From NCBI GenBank assembly GCA_949287925.1, contig CASEIR010000035.1:1-38780 (forward strand): 38,780 nt of DNA, given 5' to 3'. Positions 33,120-38,780 of this stretch are shown piece by piece. A program made the position numbers and the translations under genes. How positions within the stretch are numbered: position 1 is the stretch's first letter; each line of letters begins with the position of its first letter. The notes below the pieces were generated by a model. The model was not told where the DNA came from, made no database searches, and saw only the letters and a program-made list of their open reading frames with translations. This DNA comes from an uncultured Lachnospiraceae bacterium (lineage in GTDB: Bacteria > Bacillota > Clostridia > Lachnospirales > Lachnospiraceae).

Positions 33120-33410
33120 ATAAAAAAACCGTCCCAAACCCTAAGGTTTGAGACGGTAATATAAACATATTATCGCGGTACCACTCAAATTGACGAATCG
33201 TCCACTTTCTCATGTACTAACATACACTCCTGATTGATAACGGGTTCGGTTCCCGACATACCATACTCTCATACGATTTCAGGCAGCCCTCAAAAGTCCA
33301 TTCGCCTGTCAGATCCATACGACAATCCCACCATCTGCCGCTCTCTGTAATTTCTCAATGATAAGCTACTCTTCTTTCTCAACGGTTTATTTATATAATT
33401 TACATTTCTT
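33120..33410 (-). ncRNA. T-box riboswitch, probable tryptophan specifier
   Basis: A minus-strand leader of about 290 bases. The T-box core GAGTGGTACCGCG is at 33174-33186. It is followed by the terminator (stem 33128-33140 / 33145-33157, loop of 4, then seven T) and preceded by Stem I features (AGAGAGC, GATGGTGGGATTG). In the segment GGCGAATGGACTTTTGAG the specifier position reads UGG (33300-33298), the tryptophan codon. Uncharged tRNA-Trp would stabilise the antiterminator and turn on the importer. The specifier was placed by context, not by a folded model. Confidence 0.92.
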
Positions 33411-33439
33411 ACTTTAACGCAACAAAGTACATTTGTCAA
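33411..33439 (-). promoter_or_regulatory. Promoter of the T-box/importer operon
   Basis: TTGACA (33434-33439) and TAAAGT (33411-33416) with a 17-base spacer, immediately upstream of the T-box Stem I and just after the AGCS symporter stop. Confidence 0.75.
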
Positions 33440-33456
33440 GACAAAGTTTTTTGTTC

Positions 33457-34851
33457 TTATCCTTTGATAACCGGAACCGGTGTATCATCTTTTTTGTCGA
33501 TATCATTAATATACTTCTTAGTCTCACGGACAATTTCGTTAGACAACAGAAGCACAGCAACCAGGTTGGGGATCGCCATAAATGCATTCAGCGTATCTGC
33601 GATCAGCCATACCAGGTCCAACGCTACAACCGGAGCAATCGCTGCAACAGCGATATAAAGAATCCGATAACCAATCAAAACTCCCTTGCCGGCTTTTCCT
33701 GCAAAATACTCCACACAACGTTCGCCATAATATGCCCATCCAAGAATGGTAGAGTATGCAAAAGAAATAATACCCAATGTCAAAATTACAGGTCCAAGGA
33801 CCGGAATCTGCCCGAATGCCAGGGAAGTCAAGACACCGCCGTCCGAAACTTCATCTGCATTAATGGTAGGGTTCTTCATGATCGTAGTTACCAGTACCAG
33901 ACCAGTCATGAAACAAACAACAACCGTATCCCAGAATGTTCCGGTAGAAGATACCAGCGCCTGGCGTACCGGATTTCTTGTCTGAGCTGCTGCAGCCGCG
34001 ATGGGTGCGGAACCAAGACCAGATTCATTCGAAAACAGACCACGGGCAACTCCGTAACGGATTGCCATCATAAGCCCCTGGCCAATCAAACCGCCTGCCG
34101 CTGCTCCCGGCGTAAATGCCAGCTTACAGATAGTTACAATTGCCGGAATGATAAAGTCATAATTCATGCAAAGAATAATCAAGCAGCCAAGTACATAGAA
34201 GATAGCCATAAACGGCACCAGTTTCTCACATACGTTGGCAATGGATTTGATTCCGCCGAAAATTACGATTGCTGTAAGAATTGCAATGACAATTCCTACA
34301 ATTGCCGGCGGAATATTGAAGTTTTCTTTACAAACGGTTGCAATCGCATTAACCTGTGTCGCGCATCCAATACCAAAAGATGCAAATCCAGCAAAGACCG
34401 CAAAAAGAATGCCTAGCCACTTCAGATGCAGTCCCCGTTCCAATGCATACATGGCACCGCCCTGCATACGTCCGTCTTCTGTCTTCACTCTATACTTTAC
34501 AGCGATTAGAGATTCTGCATACTTCGTCGCAATTCCAAACACACCAGTAAGCCAAATCCAAAGAACCGATCCGGGACCGCCCAATGCAATCGCGGTACCA
34601 ACTCCGATAATATTACCGGTTCCGATCGTTGCCGCCAGCGCGGTCGTCAGCGCTCCGAACTGAGATACTTCCCCTTCCGCGTCCGGATCTTTGGATACAG
34701 AGAGTTTTATACCTTTTGCAAGCGTATATCTCTGAATGAAGCCGGTACGGATCGTCAGAAAGATATGTGTTCCCAGCAGAAGTATGATCATAGGCCATCC
34801 CCATACCACACCGTTCACAGCAGTTACAACAGTATTAATAGCATCCAACAT
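33457..34851 (-). CDS. Sodium:alanine/glycine symporter (AGCS family)
   Basis: A 464-residue polytopic protein with about ten to eleven helices. AGCS signatures include FGALTTALAATIGTGNIIGV, GGAMYALE, ARGLFSNESGLGSAPIAAAAA and FAYSTILGWAYYGERC. It imports alanine, glycine or related small amino acids with Na+. The start at 34851 (MLDAINTVVTAVNG) has GGGGGA upstream. The leader contains a GCAAGAG/CTCTTGC hairpin and a strong promoter with an upstream palindrome. The next operon downstream begins with its own promoter, so this gene is monocistronic. Confidence 0.93.
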   Translation of the reverse strand: MLDAINTVVTAVNGVVWGWPMIILLLGTHIFLTIRTGFIQRYTLAKGIKLSVSKDPDAEGEVSQFGALTTALAATIGTGNIIGVGTAIALGGPGSVLWIWLTGVFGIATKYAESLIAVKYRVKTEDGRMQGGAMYALERGLHLKWLGILFAVFAGFASFGIGCATQVNAIATVCKENFNIPPAIVGIVIAILTAIVIFGGIKSIANVCEKLVPFMAIFYVLGCLIILCMNYDFIIPAIVTICKLAFTPGAAAGGLIGQGLMMAIRYGVARGLFSNESGLGSAPIAAAAAQTRNPVRQALVSSTGTFWDTVVVCFMTGLVLVTTIMKNPTINADEVSDGGVLTSLAFGQIPVLGPVILTLGIISFAYSTILGWAYYGERCVEYFAGKAGKGVLIGYRILYIAVAAIAPVVALDLVWLIADTLNAFMAIPNLVAVLLLSNEIVRETKKYINDIDKKDDTPVPVIKG

Positions 34852-35055
34852 GTAATGATTCCCCCTTTTCTTTTTGCTTTTCCTTTGCTTGTACATGCAC
34901 TTTTGTTGGAAGGTGATTATGATAAAGCAAGAGAGCATCGGCACAACCAGTCGGCACCCTCTTGCGTACCATCTTGGATATATTTTAACTTAATGTATTG
35001 AAAATATCAATATTTGTTATTAATATGACATATTATTCGTCATTATGACGAATAT
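34852..35055 (-). promoter_or_regulatory. Promoter, upstream palindrome and structured leader of the AGCS symporter
   Basis: TTGATA (35005-35010) and TAAAAT (34982-34987) with a 17-base spacer form a good promoter. Upstream, a 21-base palindrome TATTCGTCAT-T-ATGACGAATA (35034-35054) is centred near -69, an activator-like position. The roughly 120-base leader has an inverted repeat GCAAGAG / CTCTTGC (34927-34933, 34959-34965) enclosing two TCGGCAC repeats. No known riboswitch was recognised. Confidence 0.65.
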
Positions 35056-35104
35056 ATAAAGATTTTTCTTCTTTTTTATCATTGTTAATTATATAACCAG
35101 TCCA

Positions 35105-35141
35105 TTTGTGCGAATATTCTGACGTTTTTTATTCGCACAAA
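35105..35141. repeat. Perfect 11-bp inverted repeat
   Basis: TTTGTGCGAAT (35105-35115) and ATTCGCACAAA (35131-35141), separated by 15 bases, between the AGCS promoter region and the terminator of the CmpB-like gene. No T tract follows either arm, so it is not a simple terminator. Confidence 0.7.
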
Positions 35142-35174
35142 AAAGCTCCGCAGAAATTTATCTGCGAAGCTTTT
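35141..35174 (-). terminator. Terminator of the metAA/CmpB-like genes
   Basis: A 14-bp stem (minus strand AAAAGCTTCGCAGA / TCTGCGGAGCTTTT, one G-U) with a 6-base loop, then T residues; it lies 19 bases after the stop. Confidence 0.88.
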
Positions 35175-35193
35175 ATATATTATGCACAAATTT

Positions 35194-35739
35194 CTATTTT
35201 ATCAGGTAGGTGTAAATAACATCCGAAAGGAAAATAATTCCCAATATTGACGCAATAATATCCAGAGTACGTTCTGACATTTTTCCTGTCACTTTATAAA
35301 ATAACGGCTGCAGAAGGTACAGAAACACCATTCCGCCGATTCCGAATCTCAGGCTGGGATTCGGTGCGATCCGCCCTTGAAAATTCCAGGAAAACCTGGT
35401 GTAATCCCACAGCCATTCACCCGCCGTAAACTCCATGATATAACTGGCCGCCAGCTCTACCGCTGTCGTAATCAGAACGATTCCCAGAAATACCAGCACC
35501 GGCGTTACTTTGACTCTGCCCACACGGATGTCTTTATTTTTCAGTCTCCAGAGCAATGCTACCAGAATCAGCGCCCCGAATCCATACACCACACAATAGG
35601 GACCGAACAGGACTCCCCTGTTGGAAAATCCCCACCTGTATACTACCACCTCCAAAAAAACTTCATAAATCCAGCCCAGTATGGAATACATCATAAAATA
35701 CAGAAAATATTCCTCCAGAAGTTTTATCCCCCGTCTCAT
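35194..35739 (-). CDS. CmpB-like membrane protein (putative ABC-transporter type IV family)
   Basis: A 181-residue protein with about five hydrophobic helices. The sequence MMYSILGWIYEVFLEV, NRGVLFGPYCVVYGFGA and VELAASYIMEFTAGEWLWDYTRFSWNFQGRI is typical of PF06541 (DUF1113, CmpB). These are called putative ABC transporter components, but no ATPase is adjacent and the function is unknown. It lies 25 bases downstream of metAA, and is followed by a terminator. Confidence 0.82.
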   Translation of the reverse strand: MRRGIKLLEEYFLYFMMYSILGWIYEVFLEVVVYRWGFSNRGVLFGPYCVVYGFGALILVALLWRLKNKDIRVGRVKVTPVLVFLGIVLITTAVELAASYIMEFTAGEWLWDYTRFSWNFQGRIAPNPSLRFGIGGMVFLYLLQPLFYKVTGKMSERTLDIIASILGIIFLSDVIYTYLIK

Positions 35740-35764
35740 TTAACTTCTCCTTATCTGAACGAAA

Positions 35765-36685
35765 TTAAAATGGTGTCCCGTCAAGATCATACGGGGTCAC
35801 CTGATATACATAATAATTCAGCCAGTTCGTATACAGATTATTTGCTGTAGCTCTCCAGGTAAGCAACGGACGGCTTTCCGGATTATCATCCGTATAGTAA
35901 TTTACCGGCATCTGAATCAGCAGTCCTTTTCCCAAATCTCTCTTATACTCCTGATCCAGTGTCACCCGGTCATATTCCGGATGCCCCATAACAAAAATTT
36001 GTCGTCCGGCCTGTGCCATGGCAAGAAACAGCCCGGCCTCATCCGATTCCGCAAGTATCGTAAGCCGCTCATCTTTCCGCACCAGGTTCAGCGGAATCTC
36101 TGTGTGGCGGGAATGCGGCGCCAGAAACACATCGTCAAACCCCCGCACCAGCGGGATTTTCCGGTTCAGCACCTTATGCCAGAACACACCAAACACCTTA
36201 TGGTCCATCTGTACTTTGTCAATCCCATAGTGATAATACATCGCTGCCTGCGCTCCCCAGCACAGATGCAGGGTTGATGTCACATGCGTCTTGCTCCACT
36301 CCATGATCTCTTTAAGTTCTTCCCAGTAATCCACGTCCTCGAACAGCATCTGTTCTACCGGAGCTCCGGTTATGATAAATCCATCAAACTTCCGCTCTTT
36401 GATTTCATTAAATTTACAATAAAACTTATTGAGATGGCTGGTAGGCGTATTCTTGGATACATGACCCGACACCATCACAAAGGTCACGTCCACCTGAAGC
36501 GGCGTATTAGAAAGCGAGCGCAGGATCTGCAGCTCCGTATCTTCCTTCAGCGGCATCAGATTCAGCAGACCGATCTTGATGGGACGAATATCCTGATGCA
36601 TGGCCCGATGTTCATCCATGACGAAAATATTTTCACTTTCCAGAATCTCCTTTACTGGGAGATCATTCTGAACTCTTATCGGCAT
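35765..36685 (-). CDS. metAA: Homoserine O-acetyltransferase (MetA family)
   Basis: A 306-residue MetA-family enzyme at the entry to methionine synthesis. The catalytic Cys142 is in HLCWGAQ, and His235 and Glu237 in GHPEYD. Residue 111 is Glu (TGAPVE). Published work on this family shows that Glu111 selects acetyl-CoA while Gly111 selects succinyl-CoA, so acetyltransferase is the better name although databases often say succinyltransferase. It lies 3 bases after the AI-2E gene and probably shares its promoter. No S-box riboswitch was seen. Confidence 0.95.
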   Translation of the reverse strand: MPIRVQNDLPVKEILESENIFVMDEHRAMHQDIRPIKIGLLNLMPLKEDTELQILRSLSNTPLQVDVTFVMVSGHVSKNTPTSHLNKFYCKFNEIKERKFDGFIITGAPVEQMLFEDVDYWEELKEIMEWSKTHVTSTLHLCWGAQAAMYYHYGIDKVQMDHKVFGVFWHKVLNRKIPLVRGFDDVFLAPHSRHTEIPLNLVRKDERLTILAESDEAGLFLAMAQAGRQIFVMGHPEYDRVTLDQEYKRDLGKGLLIQMPVNYYTDDNPESRPLLTWRATANNLYTNWLNYYVYQVTPYDLDGTPF

Positions 36686-36688
36686 ATT

Positions 36689-38047
36689 TTACTCTCCTTT
36701 ACTTTCATTGGCAGCTGGTTTTCTCTCCTGTTTTTCACAGGCATCCACGCGATGAAATTTCCCTTCATCATCCACAAAGCTAAGTGGGTCATAATTACTG
36801 GAACTCACCGGCAGCTTTTTACGCTCCAGACGGTTATTCATGATGAGATCAACAATATAATACAGCAACGCAAAAGTGGGCACTCCCATAACCATACCTA
36901 CGAAGCCGAACAGTCCGCCGCCAAGCAGAATGGATACGATCACCCAGAATGCCGATAGTCCCGTGGAATTTCCAAGGATCTTCGGTCCCAGAATATTTCC
37001 ATCAAACTGCTGCAGAAGCAAAATAAACAGAATGAAATACAGACCTTTAATGGGATCATCCAGCATGATCAGTATGGCGCTTGGGATAGCACCAATATAA
37101 GGACCGAAAAACGGAATCACATTGGTAACTCCCACGATTACACTGACCAGAACCACATACGGCATTTTCAGAATCGTCAGTCCCAGGAAACAGAGTACTC
37201 CGATAATTGCGGAATCGATGATTTTACCAATAATAAATCCGCCAAATACTTCATCGCTTTTTGTTGCCAGATGCAGCACCATATTTGCCTTTTTCGGTTC
37301 GAGAAAAGCATAGATCATCTTTTTACACTGTCTCGCGAACAGTTCCTTACTAAACAGGATATAGACTGATACAATGATACCAATCAGCGCATTGAATATC
37401 TCGCTGAAAACATTAAACACGCCTTCTGTCAGATTCGTCATGATCTCATTGGTTTTCGGCAAAAGCTCCGTCCGAAGCCAGTTCTGCAGCATCTCCGTTC
37501 CCTCTTCCAGAACGGTTTTCATAAACACGGAAATCGTGGAATCTTCCAAAGTGATGCTGGAGAGCCTGGATACAATATCATTCATCTGACTGGGCAATGT
37601 AAATACGAGATTCCGGATACTGCTGTACAGTTCTGGAATCAGCAGGTTCAACAGCGTTATGACCAGAAGGATCATCAGAATCAACACAATCAGAATCCCC
37701 ACAGCCCTGGATATCTTTTCTGCCTTACCTTCCAGCTGGATCCTCGTCTGAAGCTTAGGCACCAGAAACTGGTCTACCTTTCTCACGACCGGATTCAGAA
37801 GGTATGCGATCACACATCCATAAACGACCGGTTTCAGTACATGGAATATCTTTCCGGCAGCCCCGGACAGTATATCCAGCCGCAGGAGCGCGAAATAAAA
37901 GAGCAGCCCCGCAGCAATTACAAGAAAATATGTAATTCCTTTATTAAACGCCAGTCTGAGCTTGGAAGGGCCTCCGGTCCCCAGTCTGGGACTTCCGGAA
38001 TAATAAGCCTTTTTCACATCCGTCTTCTTGTCATTCTTTTTTTCCAT
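36689..38047 (-). CDS. AI-2E family transporter
   Basis: A 452-residue membrane protein of the AI-2E (UPF0118) family, with about eight helices in the pattern 2-1-5. Blocks GGFIIGKIIDSAIIGVLCFLG (interrupted in writing) and VTNVIPFFGPYIGAIPSAIL are characteristic. Family members include exporters of very different substrates and Na+/H+ antiporters, so AI-2 export is not implied. The start at 38047 is preferred because the promoter TTGACT-17-TATAAT (38085-38113) lies inside the longer reading. Its spacing to the AGAGG site is long, so the exact start is less certain. Confidence 0.85.
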   Translation of the reverse strand: MEKKNDKKTDVKKAYYSGSPRLGTGGPSKLRLAFNKGITYFLVIAAGLLFYFALLRLDILSGAAGKIFHVLKPVVYGCVIAYLLNPVVRKVDQFLVPKLQTRIQLEGKAEKISRAVGILIVLILMILLVITLLNLLIPELYSSIRNLVFTLPSQMNDIVSRLSSITLEDSTISVFMKTVLEEGTEMLQNWLRTELLPKTNEIMTNLTEGVFNVFSEIFNALIGIIVSVYILFSKELFARQCKKMIYAFLEPKKANMVLHLATKSDEVFGGFIIGKIIDSAIIGVLCFLGLTILKMPYVVLVSVIVGVTNVIPFFGPYIGAIPSAILIMLDDPIKGLYFILFILLLQQFDGNILGPKILGNSTGLSAFWVIVSILLGGGLFGFVGMVMGVPTFALLYYIVDLIMNNRLERKKLPVSSSNYDPLSFVDDEGKFHRVDACEKQERKPAANESKGE

Positions 38048-38084
38048 TCTATAATATAATTCCTCTCTATCAAACAGTAAAACT

Positions 38085-38113
38085 ATTATACTATCCTCCG
38101 AAAAGCCAGTCAA
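38085..38113 (-). promoter_or_regulatory. Promoter of the AI-2E/metAA operon
   Basis: TTGACT (38108-38113) and consensus TATAAT (38085-38090), 17-base spacer. Confidence 0.82.
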
Positions 38114-38120
38114 TAAACAA

Positions 38121-38160
38121 AAAGAAAACCTTAAGGATTACTCCCTAAGGCTTTCTTTTC
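38121..38160 (-). terminator. Terminator of the DUF1540 gene
   Basis: A stem of GAAAGCCTTA / TAAGGTTTTC (one G-U) with a 12-base loop and a long T/C-rich tail on the minus strand, between the DUF1540 stop and the AI-2E promoter. Confidence 0.78.
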
Positions 38161-38166
38161 TCAACA

Positions 38167-38478
38167 TTAACATTTGAATGTGGCACATTCTGTGTCTTTA
38201 CACTGACAGGCATTTCCGCCTTCAACGCTGATTTTTCCAGCCCGGCATGCACACTTGTCATTGTACATACAATCCATCGCCTGACAGTCTACACTGCTGT
38301 ACGCAGATGCATGTCCCACACTGTTGGAAGCTGCGGTTCCTGTCCGTTCTACAAAGCTGTCACAACAGGTTTCTTCCGCCTTTCTGGCTGCGTTTCCTCC
38401 TACAACAATGCGGTCGAGCGCACAATAATCATCTTTATTGTGGGCACATGTCTGTACGGTACACTTCAGTTCCGGCAT
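38167..38478 (-). CDS. DUF1540 cysteine-rich protein
   Basis: A 103-residue soluble protein with two copies of the DUF1540 pattern: residues about 4-42 (LKCTVQTCAHNKDDYCAL...CDSF) and about 62-103 (VDCQAMDCMYNDKCACRAG...CQCKDTECATFKC). Fifteen or so Cys residues suggest metal binding. The ribosome binding site AGGAGG is at good distance. Function unknown; homologues are common in Clostridia. It lies 59 bases after thrS. Confidence 0.85.
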   Translation of the reverse strand: MPELKCTVQTCAHNKDDYCALDRIVVGGNAARKAEETCCDSFVERTGTAASNSVGHASAYSSVDCQAMDCMYNDKCACRAGKISVEGGNACQCKDTECATFKC

Positions 38479-38537
38479 AATATTACCTCCTGTTCTTTCT
38501 GAAATATCGAGATATATTATGTCCGTTTCTATTATTT

Positions 38538-38780
38538 TTATTCTTCAGCTTTTACAACTTCGCGCTGTGCTTTGGATGCAATTTCCTGCCGGATAGCCGC
38601 AATAAATTCTTTGAGATCTTTCTGGCCTTCATCTCCTGCGAAACGGCTTCTGACAGAAACAACTTCTGTTTCTTCCTCTTTCGCTCCCACCACCAGCATG
38701 TACGGGATTTTGTTCACCTGTGCTTCGCGGATCTTATATCCAATCTTCTCAGCTCTGGTATCGATCTCTGCCCGGATACC
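38538..38780 (-). CDS. thrS: Threonyl-tRNA synthetase, C-terminal fragment
   Basis: The minus strand is open from the window edge to TAA at 38538, giving the last 80 residues: [54 protein letters not shown]. This is the anticodon-binding C-terminal domain of ThrRS, with the YxLxVGxKE block. The catalytic part lies beyond the right edge. The gene is probably normal; truncation is by the window. Confidence 0.93.
   Translation of the reverse strand, partial: GIRAEIDTRAEKIGYKIREAQVNKIPYMLVVGAKEEETEVVSVRSRFAGDEGQKDLKEFIAAIRQEIASKAQREVVKAEE

Noticed and set aside
34852-34981. Glycine riboswitch in the AGCS symporter leader
   Set aside because: The conserved glycine aptamer motifs are not visible; only a short stem with repeats is seen.
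36686-36700. SAM riboswitch upstream of metAA
   Set aside because: Only a few bases separate metAA from the AI-2E gene, so there is no room for one, and none is seen upstream of the operon.
36689-38047. AI-2E protein as the exporter of AI-2 made by luxS in the same window
   Set aside because: The family name is historical; members have diverse functions, and the genes are 31 kb apart in separate operons.
1-38780. CRISPR arrays, tRNA or rRNA genes and insertion sequences
   Set aside because: No spaced direct-repeat series, tRNA cloverleaf signature, rRNA sequence or transposase was recognised on either strand.

Overview
The window looks like a chromosomal segment of a gut-type Lachnospiraceae (Clostridia, Firmicutes). 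The evidence is moderate GC, strong AGGAGG-type ribosome binding sites, a SpoVAF/GerA-family spore germination protein, a tryptophan-type T-box leader, a heterodimeric ABC exporter under a MarR regulator, AGCS and SNF sodium symporters, and a GNAT-independent acetyl-type MetA. Most genes lie on the minus strand. Genus is not determined from the sequence.

Layout. 1-5357: an HD-domain hydrolase (cut by the left edge) behind a patatin-like esterase; a YkpA/YbiT-type ABC-F protein on the plus strand; then a minus-strand operon of a histidine phosphatase, tryptophanyl-tRNA synthetase and a small membrane protein. 5358-5831: luxS on the plus strand. 5855-18522: the accessory centre of the window, a tightly packed five-gene minus-strand operon. 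It encodes a 2462-residue NRPS (C-A-T-C-A-T-reductase), a 7TM-PAS histidine kinase, a receiver-GAF-like-HD-GYP response regulator, a fatty-acyl-AMP ligase and a discrete acyl carrier protein. 18633-20405: a nicotinamidase-like cysteine hydrolase and the infC-rpmI-rplT operon, which has an attenuator-like leader and an AUU start codon. 20760-26302: an SNF symporter, then a heterodimeric ABC exporter with its MarR regulator. 26504-30203: a B3/B4 domain protein, a DegV protein, a SpoVAF-like protein and dUTPase. 30256-33440: a tryptophan-type ABC importer under a UGG-specifier T-box. 33457-38780: an AGCS symporter, a CmpB-like membrane protein, homoserine O-acetyltransferase, an AI-2E family protein, a DUF1540 protein and the end of thrS.

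How the genes work together. The most interesting unit is the NRPS operon. The ligase and ACP can supply a fatty acyl starter to the N-terminal condensation domain. Two modules would then add two amino acids, and the reductase would release an N-acyl dipeptide aldehyde, a product type known from gut Clostridia. The same transcript encodes a 7TM sensor kinase and a c-di-GMP phosphodiesterase-type regulator. The product may therefore be sensed by the producer (a signal or self-monitoring circuit) and drive a second-messenger response rather than direct transcription. A paired AT-rich box and an unusual promoter precede the NRPS. This coupling is inference; the domain content and translational coupling are read directly. 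Elsewhere, tryptophan supply (trpS, T-box importer) and the methionine/activated-methyl cycle (metAA, luxS) are recurrent metabolic themes.
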